Source: CAWDDG01 sp963801065 (GTDB lineage Bacteria > Actinomycetota > Actinomycetes > Jiangellales > Jiangellaceae). Taken from it: a stretch of 64,000 nucleotides of DNA. Below the pieces are notes generated by a model, which saw only the letters and a list, made by a program, of their open reading frames with translations, was not told the origin of the DNA and ran no database searches. The position numbers were made by a program, and so were the translations under genes. The stretch is taken from assembly GCA_963801065.1 (NCBI GenBank), contig CAWDDG010000008.1, positions 949,850-1,013,849 on the forward strand, in the 5' to 3' direction. Positions 1-10,024 of the stretch are shown here, one piece after another; the first letter of the stretch is position 1, and each line of letters begins with the position of its first letter.

Positions 1-1
1 T

Positions 2-61
2 CAAGATGTCGCCGCACCCCACCCTCGGTCGCGCGCTCTGACAGGCGTGGGCCGGGCATGA
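2..61 (+). CDS. C-terminal end of an upstream gene (partial)
   Basis: An open frame enters from the left edge and ends at a TGA (59-61) that overlaps the fmt ATG as ATGA. This is the coupling pattern used throughout the window. Only about 19 residues (QDVAAPHPRSRALTGVGRA) are visible and no family can be recognised. In actinomycetes the gene before fmt is often def or priA, but that is context only. The overlap suggests that fmt is translated as part of an operon that begins outside the window. Confidence 0.4.
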   Translation, partial: QDVAAPHPRSRALTGVGRA

Positions 62-987
62 GGGTCTTGTTCGCGGGCACGCCTGCCGTCGCCGTGCCGT
101 CGCTGCGTGCCGTCCTGGCGTCGCGGCACGAGGTCGTCGCGGTGCTGACCCGGCCCGACGCACCGGCCGGGCGGGGTCGAAGGCTCACCCCCAGTCCCGT
201 CGCCGAGCTGGCCGGTGAGTGCGGCATCGAGGTACTCAAGCCGGCGCGGCCGCGAGACCCCGAGTTCCTGGCCCGGCTCACCGACCTCGCCCCCGACTGT
301 GCGCCGGTCGTCGCGTACGGCGGGCTCATCCCGCGTGCGGCGCTCGACGTGCCCAAGCATGGCTGGGTGAATCTGCACTTCTCGCTGCTCCCGGCATGGC
401 GCGGCGCCGCCCCGGTGCAGCACGCGGTCCTGGCCGGCGACGAGGTCACCGGTGCCTGCACCTTCCGGCTCGAGGAGGGCCTCGATACCGGCCCCGTCTA
501 CGGTGTCGTGACCGAGCCGGTTCGGCCCTCCGACACCAGTGGCGACCTGCTGGGCCGGCTCGCGGACTCCGGGGCTGCGCTTCTCGTGGCGACGTTGGAC
601 GGCATCGAGGACGGCACGCTGGTCCCCACTCCGCAGTCGCCGGTCGGGGTGTCGTCGGCACCGAAGCTGACCGTGGCCGACGCCGAGGTCGACTGGACCG
701 CTCCGGCACTGCGCATCGACCGACTGATCCGGGCCTGCACCCCGGCTCCCGGCGCGTGGACGACCTTTCGGGGCGACCGGCTGAAGCTTCGCCCGGTCCG
801 CCTCGACCCGGCAACGATCGACCTGGCTCCCGGCGAGGTCCGGGCCGGCCGCGACGGCGTCCAGGTCGGGACCGGCAGCCATGCGGTGCGGCTCGGCGAG
901 GTCCAGCCGCAGGGCAAGCGGGCGATGCCTTCGGGCGACTGGGCGCGGGGCATCCGCGCCGAACCCGGCGAGCGGCTGGGCCGGTGA
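58..987 (+). CDS. fmt: Methionyl-tRNA formyltransferase
   Basis: Transfers a formyl group from 10-formyl-THF to methionyl-tRNA to make the cytoplasmic initiator fMet-tRNA. The 309-residue protein starts MRVLFAGTPAVAVPSL. It carries the catalytic Asn-x-His with the SLLP loop in VNLHFSLLPAWRGAAP (about residues 104-119) and the catalytic Asp in EEGLDTGPV (about 142-150). A C-terminal OB-like tRNA-binding domain follows. The length is normal for the family. The start ATG overlaps the preceding stop (ATGA), and the stop overlaps the GTG proposed for rsmB (GTGA, 984-987), so fmt and rsmB are translationally coupled. Family and context both fit and I see no anomalies. Confidence 0.96.
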   Translation: MRVLFAGTPAVAVPSLRAVLASRHEVVAVLTRPDAPAGRGRRLTPSPVAELAGECGIEVLKPARPRDPEFLARLTDLAPDCAPVVAYGGLIPRAALDVPKHGWVNLHFSLLPAWRGAAPVQHAVLAGDEVTGACTFRLEEGLDTGPVYGVVTEPVRPSDTSGDLLGRLADSGAALLVATLDGIEDGTLVPTPQSPVGVSSAPKLTVADAEVDWTAPALRIDRLIRACTPAPGAWTTFRGDRLKLRPVRLDPATIDLAPGEVRAGRDGVQVGTGSHAVRLGEVQPQGKRAMPSGDWARGIRAEPGERLGR

Positions 988-2376
988 CCAGGCGGGGTCG
1001 CGGCCGTACCACGGCGCTACCCCGGGTCGACGCGGCCCGAGCGGGCTGCCTTCGACGTCCTGCGCGCTGTCGACGAGCGGGACTCGTACGCCAACCTGGT
1101 CCTCCCCGGGCTGCTTCGCGAGCGCGAGATCACCGGTCGCGACGCCGCCCTGGCCACGGAGCTGGTGTACGGAACGCTCCGAGGCCTGGGAACGTACGAC
1201 GCCGTGCTGGCTGCGTGCCTGGACCGCGCGCCGGAGGCGCTCGACCCGCCGGTCCTCGACGTGCTGCGGCTCGGTGCCCATCAGGTGCTCGGCACCCGTA
1301 TTCCACCGCATGCCGCGGTGGATACGACGGTCGGCCTAGCGCGGGCCCGGGTCGGCGAAGGCCCTGGCAAACTGGTCAATGCGGTGATGCGGCGGCTGTC
1401 CAGGCACGACCTGGCCGGCTGGATCGACCAACTCGCCCCGCCGGCATCGACGGATCCGCTGGAGCGGCTGGCCCTGCAGCATTCGCACCCGCCATGGATA
1501 GTGCGGGCGCTGTTCGACGCGCTGGGCGGCGACGAGTCCGAGCTCGCTGCGGCACTCGCCGCCGACAACGAGCGCCCATCCGTCACGCTGGTGGCACGCC
1601 CGGGCCGCGCCGAGGTGTCGGAGTTGTTCGCTGCAGGAGCCTCGCCCGCGCGCTGGTCGCCCTACGCCGCAGTGCTCGGGGAAGGTGACCCTGCCGCGAT
1701 TCCGGCGGTCCGCGAGCGGCGCGCCGGAGTCCAGGACGAGGGCAGCCAGCTCGTCGCCCTGGCCTTGGCGACCGCTCCGCTGAAGGGTCCGGACCGACGG
1801 TGGCTTGACATGTGCGCTGGCCCCGGCGGGAAGGCTGCGCTACTCGCCGGCCTGGCCACGTCGCGGGGCGCCGGCTTACTCGCCGTCGAGCGTCAGCCGC
1901 ACCGCGCCCGCATGATCGAGGCCGCCCTGCGCGGCGATCCGGGCCGCCACCGCGTTGTCGTCGCCGACGCCACCGAGCCGCTCGTCGGCGAGGACCCCTT
2001 CGACCGGATCCTGCTCGACGCCCCGTGCACAGGCCTTGGTGCGCTGCGGCGACGCCCGGAGGCACGGTGGCGTCGCAGGCCGTCGGACCTGCCGGCGCTG
2101 CGATCGCTGCAGATCTCGTTGTTGCGCGCGGCGCTCTCCGCCGTCCGCCCGGGCGGTCTGGTGGCGTACGTGACGTGCTCGCCCCATCTGGCGGAGACGA
2201 CGACCGTGGTCACCGACGTCCTGCGCGGGCGCCCGGACGTCGAGCGCGTCGACGCGCGGGCCTGCCTTCCCGGAGTCACCGACCTGGGCGACGGCCCGGA
2301 GATCCAGCTCTGGCCGCACCGCCACGGCACGGACGCCATGTTCCTGGCGCTCCTGCGCCGGGAACCGATCGGCTAG
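984..2376 (+). CDS. rsmB: 16S rRNA m5C967 methyltransferase RsmB, apparent +1 frameshift
   Basis: SAM-dependent cytosine-5 methyltransferase of 16S rRNA (RsmB/Sun/Fmu). An N-terminal NusB-like domain (DVLRAVDERDSYANLVLP onward) precedes the methyltransferase domain. That domain has the SAM loop DMCAGPGGKAALLA, the motif-IV cysteine in DAPCTGLG and the motif-VI cysteine in VTCSPH. No good start lies in the main frame. GTG 984 overlaps the fmt stop and encodes VTRRGRGRTTALPRVDAARA, a plausible RsmB N-terminus, but in another frame. Removing one G from the GGG at 1043-1045 joins it to AAFDVLRAVDER. Either the assembly has one extra base or the gene is frameshifted. If translation began only at an in-frame internal start (GTG 1159 or 1165), most of the NusB-like domain would be lost. 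Confidence 0.85.
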
Positions 2377-2387
2377 CCTGCGCTCCC

Positions 2388-3047
2388 GTGGCCGTTCAGA
2401 TCGCGCCGAGCATCCTGTCCGCCGACTTCGCCAACCTCGAGTCGGAGATCGCGCGGATCCCCAACGCGGACTGGGTGCACGTCGACGTCATGGACAACCA
2501 CTTCGTGCCCAACCTGACGATCGGCCTGCCCGTGGTGGAGGCCCTGCTCGCCCGGACCGAGCTCCCGGTCGACTGCCATCTGATGATCGAGCAACCGGAC
2601 CGCTGGGCACCCGGGTACGCCGAGGCCGGCGCGGACAGCGTCACGTTCCACATCGAGGCCGCCGCGGCGCCGGTCCGGCTGGCCCGCGCGCTGCGCAGGC
2701 TCGGCGCGCGGGCCGGCATCGCCCTCAAGCCGGCGACGCCCGTGGAGCAGCTCGAGGACCTGCTGCCCGAGGTCGACATGCTGCTCGTGATGACGGTCGA
2801 GCCAGGGTTCGGGGGTCAGGAGTTCCTCGACGTGTGCCTGCCGAAGGTCCGACGGGCCCGCCAGCTGGTGTCGAAGTCCGGTCTGGACATCTGGATCCAG
2901 GTCGACGGAGGGGTGTCCGGCGAGACGATCGAGCGTTGCGCCGAGGCGGGCGCCGACGTCTTCGTGGCGGGCTCAGCCGTCTACGAGGCCGAGGACGCGG
3001 CCGAGGTGATCGACGTGTTGCGCGCGCTGGCGCTCGGAGCCGGCTAG
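2388..3047 (+). CDS. rpe: Ribulose-phosphate 3-epimerase
   Basis: Interconverts ribulose 5-phosphate and xylulose 5-phosphate in the pentose phosphate pathway. Ribulose 5-phosphate is also a riboflavin precursor, which fits the rib operon downstream. The 219-residue TIM barrel begins VAVQIAPSILSADFANL and shows the metal and phosphate motifs DVMDNHFVPN, CHLMIEQP, EPGFGGQEF and QVDGGVS. GTG 2388 is chosen because homology starts there. A TAGCCT -10 box at 2374-2379 lies 8 nt upstream, so the gene may have its own leaderless promoter besides any read-through from rsmB (11-bp gap). Confidence 0.95.
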   Translation: MAVQIAPSILSADFANLESEIARIPNADWVHVDVMDNHFVPNLTIGLPVVEALLARTELPVDCHLMIEQPDRWAPGYAEAGADSVTFHIEAAAAPVRLARALRRLGARAGIALKPATPVEQLEDLLPEVDMLLVMTVEPGFGGQEFLDVCLPKVRRARQLVSKSGLDIWIQVDGGVSGETIERCAEAGADVFVAGSAVYEAEDAAEVIDVLRALALGAG

Positions 3048-3115
3048 CGATGCACCCGGGCCGACGGCGGGCACAGAACCGTCCGCAGCCCAGTAGACTT
3101 CGATGTAAAGAATCA

Positions 3116-3260
3116 CGCGTGCTCCGGGGTCGGTGAAACTCCGAACCGGCGGTGACAGTCCGCGACCCGGCCGTGGCCCTCCATCCGAGGTGCCGGCGGA
3201 CGGTTGACCCGGTGGAACTCCGGGACCGACGGTGACAGTCCGGATGGGAGGCAGCACGTG
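3116..3260 (+). promoter_or_regulatory. FMN riboswitch (RFN element)
   Basis: The conserved RFN signature is present. The P1 stem pairs CGTGC at 3118-3122 with GCACG at 3253-3257. Inside are the doublets GGTGAAACTCCGAACCGGCGG and CGGTGACAGTCCGCGACCC, then a second GGAACTCCGGGACCGACGG and GGTGACAGTCCGGATGGGAGG. FMN binding should lower expression of the rib operon. Downstream lie a GC hairpin (about 3261-3281) and a small stem GCCTG/CAGGC (3311-3325) immediately before the GAGGAGG Shine-Dalgarno of ribD. No U-tract terminator is visible, so control is probably at translation initiation. A TAGACT -10 candidate sits at 3093-3098. Confidence 0.93.
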
Positions 3261-3336
3261 CGGGCGGCCAGTGGCTGCCCGTCCGGCGCCAGCCTGTGCA
3301 CCCGGAGCCCGCCTGAACGACAGGCGAGGAGGCCGG

Positions 3337-4363
3337 ATGGCGAGCTCCGCTGAGGTCGCGGCGATGCGGCGCGCCCTCGACCTCGCCCGCAGCCCGGATG
3401 CGCCGCTCGGACCCAACCCGCGCGTCGGCTGCGTCCTGCTCGACCCGGCGGGCGCAGTGGTCGCGGAGGGCTATGGCCGAGGCGCCGGCAACCGGCACGC
3501 CGAGATCGACGCGCTCCAGGCGGCGGGTCACCGCGCGCGCGGCACGACCTCGGTGATCACGCTCGAGCCCTGCAACCACACCGGGCGGACCGGACCGTGT
3601 GCGGCCGCCCTGAGCGATGCGGGAGTCGTCCGGGTCGTGTTCGCCCAGGCCGACACCAACCCGGTGGCCACAGGCGGCGCAGAGGCGCTGCGGGCAGCCG
3701 GCATCGACGTCGAGGGGGGAGTCCTCGCCGAAGAGGCGCGCACGGTCAACCCGTTCTGGACGTTCGCCGTCGAGAACGCGCGTCCGTTCGTCACCTGGAA
3801 GTTCGCTGCGACGCTGGACGGGCGCGGCGCCGCGGCCGACGGCACCAGCCGGTGGATCACGTCGCCGGAGGCCAGGGCGGACGTCCATCGGCTACGCGCC
3901 GAGTGCGACGCCGTCCTGGTCGGTACCGGCACGGTGCTGGCCGACGACCCCGCGGCTCACCGTCCGCGACGACAACGGCCGGCCGCTCGACCGTCGCTTT
4001 CAGCCGCTGCGCGCGGTCATGGGGCTTCGGCCGGTTCCGGCCGGCGCCGCCGTCGCGGACGACACGGCCGAGACCCTCCACCTTGCGACCCGTGACCCGG
4101 CGGAATCCCTGGCGGCTCTGTTCGCGGATGACCGCCAGCATGTCTGGCTCGAGGGCGGGCCGACGCTCGCGGGCGCGTTCGTCCGGGAGGCACTGGTCGA
4201 CCGGGTGGTCGCCTACCTCGCGCCGGCGCTGCTCGGAGCCGGCCCGGCGGCCCTGGCGGACGCCGGAATCACTGCTGTGGCCGACGCCGTTCGGCTCGAC
4301 ATCACCGACGTCGCACGGATCGGCCCCGACCTCCGGCTGACCGCGCGACCCGAGAAGGGCTAG
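3337..4363 (+). CDS. ribD: Bifunctional pyrimidine deaminase/reductase RibD, apparent +1 frameshift
   Basis: Carries out the deamination and reduction steps of riboflavin synthesis. The N-terminal deaminase domain has the zinc site HAEIDAL and LEPCNHTGRTGPC. The reductase domain starts around TWKFAATLDGRGAAADG. ATG 3337 follows a strong GAGGAGG site. The first frame runs well as far as VGTGTVLADDP, then degenerates, while the next frame continues with RLTVRDDNGRPLDRRF to a stop at 4363. Deleting one C from CCCC at 3948-3951 restores LADDPRLTVRDD. As written the gene would make only the deaminase and part of the reductase. RibD is needed for riboflavin synthesis, so an assembly overcall is the simplest reading. 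Confidence 0.88.
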
Positions 4364-4368
4364 CTGGC

Positions 4369-4965
4369 ATGTTCACCGGAATCGTCGAGGAGCTCGGCCA
4401 GGTCGTCGCGATCGACCACGGCGCCGACTCGGCCCGGCTCGAGCTGCACGCTCGGGCCTTGTTGGCGGATACCGTCCGTGGTGCGTCGATCGCCGTCAAC
4501 GGCGTGTGCCTCACGGTGGTGGAGGTCGGTGACGATTCGTTCACCGTCGACGTGATGCGCGAGACGCTGGACCGGTCGGCGCTGGCCGCACTCGTGCCCG
4601 GCGCCCCGGTCAACCTCGAGCGCGCCGTCCGGGCATCCGACCGGCTGGGCGGGCACATCGTGCAGGGACATGTCGACGGCGTCGGCACCGTCGTCAGCCG
4701 CGTGCCCGGTGACCGGTGGGAGGTCGTGCGGATCGGGCTCGACGGCGCCCTGTCCAGGTACGTCGTCGAGAAAGGCTCGGTCGCCGTCGACGGTGTCTCC
4801 CTGACGGTGTCCGCCCTCGGACCCGGTTGGTTCGAGGTGAGTCTCATCCCCACCACGCTCGAGCTCACCACGCTGGGCCGCCGCCGGCCCGGCGAGCAGG
4901 TCAACCTGGAGGTGGACGTGATCGCGAAGTACGTCGAGCGGCTGCTGGAAGGACGGGTGGCCTGA
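4369..4965 (+). CDS. ribE: Riboflavin synthase, alpha subunit
   Basis: Dismutates two 6,7-dimethyl-8-ribityllumazine molecules to riboflavin and the pyrimidinedione precursor. The 198-residue protein shows the two lumazine-binding repeats. Repeat one is MFTGIVEELGQV with GVCLTVVEVG, and repeat two is GGHIVQGHVDGVGTV with GVSLTVSALG. Length and start are typical. It lies 5 bp after ribD, and its stop overlaps the next gene's ATG by one base (TGATG). It sits in the FMN-riboswitch operon and should be controlled with it. Confidence 0.96.
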   Translation: MFTGIVEELGQVVAIDHGADSARLELHARALLADTVRGASIAVNGVCLTVVEVGDDSFTVDVMRETLDRSALAALVPGAPVNLERAVRASDRLGGHIVQGHVDGVGTVVSRVPGDRWEVVRIGLDGALSRYVVEKGSVAVDGVSLTVSALGPGWFEVSLIPTTLELTTLGRRRPGEQVNLEVDVIAKYVERLLEGRVA

Positions 4966-5629
4966 TGGATCAGCTGACCTGGCTACTCGACGCGCGGCTT
5001 CACATCCTGGGCTCGGAGATCCTGTGGCGGGAGATCGTGGGCAACGGGTTCGGCTTCGCCTCGGCGGTGGGCGGCATGCGGCGGAAGGTCTGGGCCTGGC
5101 CGGTCGGCATCATCGGGAACATTCTGCTGTTCACGGTCTTCCTCGGCGGCGTCTTCGCCACGCCGCAGGCGAAGGACCTCTACGGCCAGGCCGGCCGGCA
5201 GGTCTTCTTCCTGATCGTCAGCGTGTACGGCTGGTGGCGCTGGCACCGCAACGCCGAGACTGGGCCCGCCGTCATCCCACGGTGGGCGACGGCAGCAGAG
5301 AGGCTGGGGCTGGCCGCATTGGCCGCCGTCGGCGTCGGCATCGGCTATTTCGTGCTCAGCGCCCTCGACTCGTGGGGCCCGCTGGCGGACTCCTGGATCC
5401 TGGTCGGCAGCCTGTTGGCGACGTACAGCATGGCCAGGGGATACGTCGAGTTCTGGCTCGTCTGGATCGCCGTCGACCTGGTGGGTGTACCGCTGCTGCT
5501 CCGGGCCGGCTTCTACCCGTCCGCGCTGCTCTACGCCGCGTACGGCGTGTTCTGCGTGGTCGGGTTCCTGGCCTGGCGACGGGCGCAGCTGGATGCGCGC
5601 GAATCAGGGGAGACAGCCGAGGTGACCGC

Positions 5630-5633
<4 letters not shown>
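4965..5633 (+). CDS. ribM: RibM/PnuC-family riboflavin transporter
   Basis: A 222-residue integral membrane protein of the PnuC fold, with hydrophobic segments such as VGIIGNILLFTVFLGGVF, QVFFLIVSVYGWWRW, LGLAALAAVGVGIGYFVL and LLYAAYGVFCVVGFLAW. Position inside a riboswitch-controlled rib operon, between ribE and ribBA, matches RibM (PnuX) of Streptomyces and Corynebacterium. Those proteins are established riboflavin facilitators, unlike the nicotinamide-riboside carrier PnuC. The aromatic YGWWRW motif is typical of the family. Start and stop overlap their neighbours (TGATG and GTGA), so expression is coupled. Substrate is inferred from context. Confidence 0.88.
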
Positions 5634-6867
<1,234 letters not shown>

Positions 6868-6871
<4 letters not shown>

Positions 6872-7344
6872 GCAGAGCCGGTACGCCGAGGCTCTCACTC
6901 GAGGGCGCCGAGAACCTGAGGATCGCGGTAGTGGCCGCCCAATGGCACGAGACGGTCATGGCGGGCCTGCTCGACGGAGCGTTGCGCGCCCTGGGCGAGG
7001 CTGGGATCGACGACCCACTGGTGCTTCGGGTGCCGGGTTCGTTCGAGCTTCCGGTAGCGTGCGCGCGGCTGGCCCGGTCGAGGTACGACGCCGTCGTGGC
7101 GCTGGGAGCCGTGATCAGGGGCGGGACGCCGCACTTCGAGTACGTCTGCCATGCGGCCACCGAGGGTCTCAGCCGGGTGAGTGTCGAGACCGGCGTGCCG
7201 ATCGGCTTCGGCCTGCTGACCTGCGACAGCGAGGAGCAGGCGTTGGACCGGGCCGGCCTACCCGGCTCGACCGAGGACAAGGGCTACGACGCCGCCCAGG
7301 CCGCGGTCGCGACCGTGCTCGCGCTCCGCGCGGCGTACACCTGA
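6868..7344 (+). CDS. ribH: 6,7-dimethyl-8-ribityllumazine synthase
   Basis: Condenses the ribitylaminopyrimidinedione with dihydroxybutanone phosphate to lumazine, and normally forms an icosahedral or pentameric shell. The 158-residue protein has the substrate loops VPGSFELPVACA and GAVIRGGTPHFEYVC and the GLLTCDSEEQALDRAG region typical of the family. GTG 6868 overlaps the ribBA stop (GTGA). It is the last gene of the rib operon. The 94-bp gap that follows holds a separate -10 element for hisE. Confidence 0.96.
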
Positions 7345-7438
7345 AGGTTCCCGCGGTCCCGCGCCTGAGTTCGACCACGTCTCGTCCACGATGTGGGCAG
7401 GCGGTCTTGCCTCGCGGACTCTCCGTAGGCTGGCGCAT

Positions 7439-7702
7439 GTGAAGAGCTTCGACGGCCTGTGGGCCGAGCTGTCGGCGAAGGTGGCCGCCGGGGCCGCCGG
7501 CTCGGGCACGGTCGAGGCCGTCGGCCGCGGGGTCCACGAGGTCGGCAAGAAGGTCGTCGAGGAGGCCGCCGAGGCGTGGATGGCCGCCGAGCACGAGGGT
7601 GCCGACCGCGCCGCCGAGGAGATCGCCCAGCTGCTCTACCACGTGCAGGTGCTCATGCTCGCGCGTGGGATCGAGCTCGACGACGTCTACGCGCAGCTGT
7701 GA
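7439..7702 (+). CDS. hisE: Phosphoribosyl-ATP pyrophosphatase
   Basis: Second enzyme of histidine synthesis, hydrolysing PR-ATP to PR-AMP. The 87-residue all-alpha MazG-like protein has the metal-binding EVGKKVVEEAAEAW helix and ADRAAEEIAQLLYHVQVLM. GTG 7439 is preferred over upstream in-frame codons because family homology begins at KSFDGLWAEL and a TAGGCT -10 box at 7426-7431 lies 7 nt before it, so the mRNA is probably leaderless. The hisE-hisG pair, separate from the other his genes, is the usual actinomycete arrangement. Confidence 0.94.
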   Translation: MKSFDGLWAELSAKVAAGAAGSGTVEAVGRGVHEVGKKVVEEAAEAWMAAEHEGADRAAEEIAQLLYHVQVLMLARGIELDDVYAQL

Positions 7703-7713
7703 GGAGCCGACGC

Positions 7714-8622
7714 ATGTCTGACCTCGTCCCGGCCACCGATGGGACGACCCAAGATGGGACGCCGCCCAACGGCGTGCTTCGGATCGCGGTTCCCAACAAG
7801 GGCCTGCTGGCCGAACCCACGGCCGCGATGCTCCGGGAAGCCGGCTACCGGCAGCGGGCCGAGGGTGGGCGGGAGCTCGTCCTGCGCGATCCCGACAACA
7901 GCGCCGAGTTCTTCTTCCTCCGACCGCGCGACATCGCCGTCTACGTCGGATCGGGCACGCTCGAGGTCGGCGTCACGGGCCGCGACCTGCTGCTCGACTC
8001 GGGGGCTCCGGTCGAAGAGATGCTTCCTCTGGGATTCGGGTCGTCGACGTTCCGGTTCGCGGCCCGACCCGGCACCGCCCGCGACATCCGCGGATTCGCA
8101 GGGTTGCGGGTGGCGACGTCCTATCCGGGGCTGCTGTCCAAGTACCTGGCCGAACTCGGCATCGATGCCGAGGTGATCCGGCTCGACGGCGCGGTCGAGA
8201 CCGCCGTTCAGCTCGGCGTCGCCGACGTCGTGGCCGACGTGGTGTCGACCGGTACGACGCTCAAGCAGGCCGGACTGGAGCTGGTCGGCGAGCCGATCAT
8301 GACGTCCGAGGCCGTCCTCGTGACCCGAGCCGGCGACAAGCCGTCTGCGGCCGTGCTGCAGCTCGTGCGGCGCCTGCAAGGCGTGCTGGTAGCCAGGCGC
8401 TACGTGATGATGGACTACGACATCCGGGTCGAGCGGGTCGACGAGGCGTGCGCGATCACGCCAGGTATCGAGTCACCGACCGTGTCGCCGTTGCACCGCG
8501 AGGGTTGGGTCGCCGTGCGTGCGATGGTCCCGCGCGCGGAGGCCCAGCGGATCATGGACGCGCTCTGGGAGATCGGAGCCCGGGCGATCTTCGTGACCGA
8601 CATCCTGGCCTGCCGGCTGTAG
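7714..8622 (+). CDS. hisG: ATP phosphoribosyltransferase (long form)
   Basis: Commits ATP and PRPP to histidine synthesis. The 302-residue protein is of the long, hexameric HisG type with a C-terminal ACT-like regulatory domain (about 225-302, VRAMVPRAEAQRIMDALWEIGA), so histidine feedback is expected. Catalytic-domain motifs include LRIAVPNKGLLAEP, DVVADVVSTGTTLKQAGL and the GVTGRDLLLDSG loop. ATG 7714 lies 11 bp after hisE with GAGGAG ahead of it. About 17 extra N-terminal residues precede the conserved start. Confidence 0.95.
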   Translation: MSDLVPATDGTTQDGTPPNGVLRIAVPNKGLLAEPTAAMLREAGYRQRAEGGRELVLRDPDNSAEFFFLRPRDIAVYVGSGTLEVGVTGRDLLLDSGAPVEEMLPLGFGSSTFRFAARPGTARDIRGFAGLRVATSYPGLLSKYLAELGIDAEVIRLDGAVETAVQLGVADVVADVVSTGTTLKQAGLELVGEPIMTSEAVLVTRAGDKPSAAVLQLVRRLQGVLVARRYVMMDYDIRVERVDEACAITPGIESPTVSPLHREGWVAVRAMVPRAEAQRIMDALWEIGARAIFVTDILACRL

Positions 8623-8647
8623 CAACGCACGACTGTCGCAAGCGCGC

Positions 8648-8653
8648 TACAGT
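8648..8653 (+). promoter_or_regulatory. -10 element of the toxin-antitoxin operon
   Basis: TACAGT lies 6 nt before ATG 8660 in the only AT-richer stretch between hisG and the antitoxin gene. The spacing predicts a leaderless transcript. The surrounding CTACAGTATAGGC could also be where the antitoxin binds to repress its own operon, but no clean dyad is visible. Confidence 0.4.
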
Positions 8654-8659
8654 ATAGGC

Positions 8660-8914
8660 ATGACGGCGATTCCGGCTCGCGACCTGCGCAACCACACTGC
8701 TGAGATCCTGCGGCGCGTCGAAGCGGGCGAGGAGTTCGAGGTTCACCGCAACGACCAACCGATCGCCAAGATCCTGCCGTTGCGCCAGCGTCGACAGTGG
8801 ATACCCGCCGCGGAGGTGATGCCGCAACTGGAACGGCTGGGGCCTGATCCGACCGGCCTTCGAGCCGAGCTCCACGAAGCGCTCCCCGGGTCGACGGACG
8901 ATCTCGGGTGGTGA
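8660..8914 (+). CDS. Phd/YefM-family antitoxin
   Basis: An 84-residue DNA-binding antitoxin. The N-terminus MTAIPARDLRNHTAEILRRV, then EAGEEFEVHRNDQPIAKILP, is the standard Phd/YefM fold that binds operator DNA. The charged C-terminal tail (VMPQLERLGPDPTGLRAELH) should wrap the toxin. The stop overlaps the toxin GTG (GTGA at 8911-8914), which favours antitoxin-first synthesis. The pair is wedged between hisG and unrelated accessory genes, so lateral acquisition is plausible although base composition is not obviously different. Confidence 0.9.
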   Translation: MTAIPARDLRNHTAEILRRVEAGEEFEVHRNDQPIAKILPLRQRRQWIPAAEVMPQLERLGPDPTGLRAELHEALPGSTDDLGW

Positions 8915-9303
8915 GAGGCCGACGAGCGCTGGCCGACACGTCGGTCTTCGTCGGTGTGGAAGCGGGACGGGTGGCATCTGAGGCATTCGCCGAGTACTCA
9001 TGGGCCGTGTCGGCGGTCACTCTTGGAGAGCTCCGGCTCGGCGTTCTGAGGGCGACTGATCCGGAAACGACCTCACTCAGGCTCGTCACCTACCAGCTCG
9101 CCCGCCAGTTCGACCCACTGGTTGTCGACGAATCCGTGGCCGACGCCTGGGCGACGCTCGTCGCCCTGTTAAGAGCCGACCGGCGCCGAATGCCGATCAA
9201 CGACAGCTGGATCGCAGCGACGGCGATCGCCCACGAGGTACCCGTTGTCACCCAGGACGCCGATTACGAGGCCGCTCCTGGGCTCGTTGTCATCAAGCTC
9301 TGA
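8911..9303 (+). CDS. PIN-domain toxin (VapC-like ribonuclease)
   Basis: A 130-residue PIN-domain nuclease. The acidic metal-binding residues are in place: Asp in LADTSVFVGVE, Glu in VTLGELRLGV, Asp in INDSWIAATAIAHE and Asp in VTQDADYE. VapC toxins usually cleave tRNA or rRNA; the exact target cannot be read here. The start is taken as GTG 8911, overlapping the antitoxin stop; GTG 8908 is equally possible. Together with the upstream gene this is a complete type II module that looks functional. Confidence 0.88.
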   Translation: MRGRRALADTSVFVGVEAGRVASEAFAEYSWAVSAVTLGELRLGVLRATDPETTSLRLVTYQLARQFDPLVVDESVADAWATLVALLRADRRRMPINDSWIAATAIAHEVPVVTQDADYEAAPGLVVIKL

Positions 9304-9475
9304 CATCGGCGGCGGGCCCGAGTGCTGTCGCCCCGAGGCCAGGCTGCGGCTGCCGCGCCGCGATGCGCTTCGCGATGTGCCCGGCCTGACCCGCGCCGAT
9401 GATGACCGTCTCGAAGCGCTCCGGAGCGCCACGCTCGGGCCGGCTGGGTCCGGGCCCGTGATCGTCTTGGCTCAT
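9293..9475 (-). pseudogene. N-terminal remnant of an FAD-dependent oxidoreductase
   Basis: A 60-codon reverse-strand frame begins MSQDDHGPGPSRPERG and reaches FETVIIGAGQAG, the dinucleotide-binding GxGxxG motif of flavin monooxygenases. It then loses all similarity to a Rossmann fold (HIAKRIAARQPQPG) and stops. Family members run to 350-600 residues, so this is a stub left by deletion or by insertion of neighbouring genes. Its end overlaps the toxin gene's end. Nothing else is seen in 9304-9526. Confidence 0.5.
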
Positions 9476-9526
9476 CGTCGCCCTCCACTGGCGGCTGGGC
9501 CCTGGGTGGTTCCTGCGGCTTCCACG

Positions 9527-9895
9527 CTAGAGAGCGCCCGCCGTCGCCGCTTCGGGCGAAGCAACCAAGTCCGCCGGTCTGCGGGTCATGGGCATTTCTG
9601 TGTAGCGCCGCTTCTGCCTGGCCGCTCTGGAGGCGCCGCGGTAGCGCAGGTACCAGAACAGCATCAACGCCGTCGAGACCAGGTAGAACGAGTGCAACGC
9701 CCAGACCGGTCCGACCGGTAGGTGGAACACGTAGACGGAATGAACGACATTGCCCACGTTGGCGAGCAGGATGTTGCCCAGGCTGTAGGAACCGAGATCC
9801 TTCGTCTGTGCGGCCTTCGTCAGCATGGGCAGCATGCTGGCGGCGAAGATCGTCGTCGATACCGCGCCGGCGACGAGGGGAAGGCTGAGGTCCAT
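9527..9895 (-). CDS. Small PQ-loop/SemiSWEET-like membrane protein
   Basis: A 122-residue protein with about three hydrophobic segments (LVAGAVSTTIFAASMLPML, SLGNILLANVGNVVHSVYV and ALHSFYLVSTALMLFWYLRY) and a basic, disordered C-terminal tail. Three helices, the short length and the conserved proline in the first helix (SMLPML) suggest a half-transporter of the PQ-loop type, which would act as a dimer. The substrate is unknown. ATG 9895 is chosen because the membrane segment starts right after it. No operon partner is visible. 9896-10024 holds no feature I can support. Confidence 0.6.
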   Translation of the reverse strand: MDLSLPLVAGAVSTTIFAASMLPMLTKAAQTKDLGSYSLGNILLANVGNVVHSVYVFHLPVGPVWALHSFYLVSTALMLFWYLRYRGASRAARQKRRYTEMPMTRRPADLVASPEAATAGAL

Positions 9896-10024
9896 CGCTG
9901 CCTCCCGCCCGGATGTGCACACCGCTTCAGGGCAGGACGCTACGAGGCCGGCGCCGTGGCCGCGTCGGGAGAAGGGTCCATCTTCTCCACACAGCTGGAT
10001 GTGGGTATTTCTGCGCAGCGGTGG

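Noticed and set aside
1..1311. 436-codon reverse-strand open frame over fmt and rsmB
   Set aside because: It is a high-GC shadow of fmt/rsmB with no recognisable domain and skewed Arg/Gly/Pro composition.
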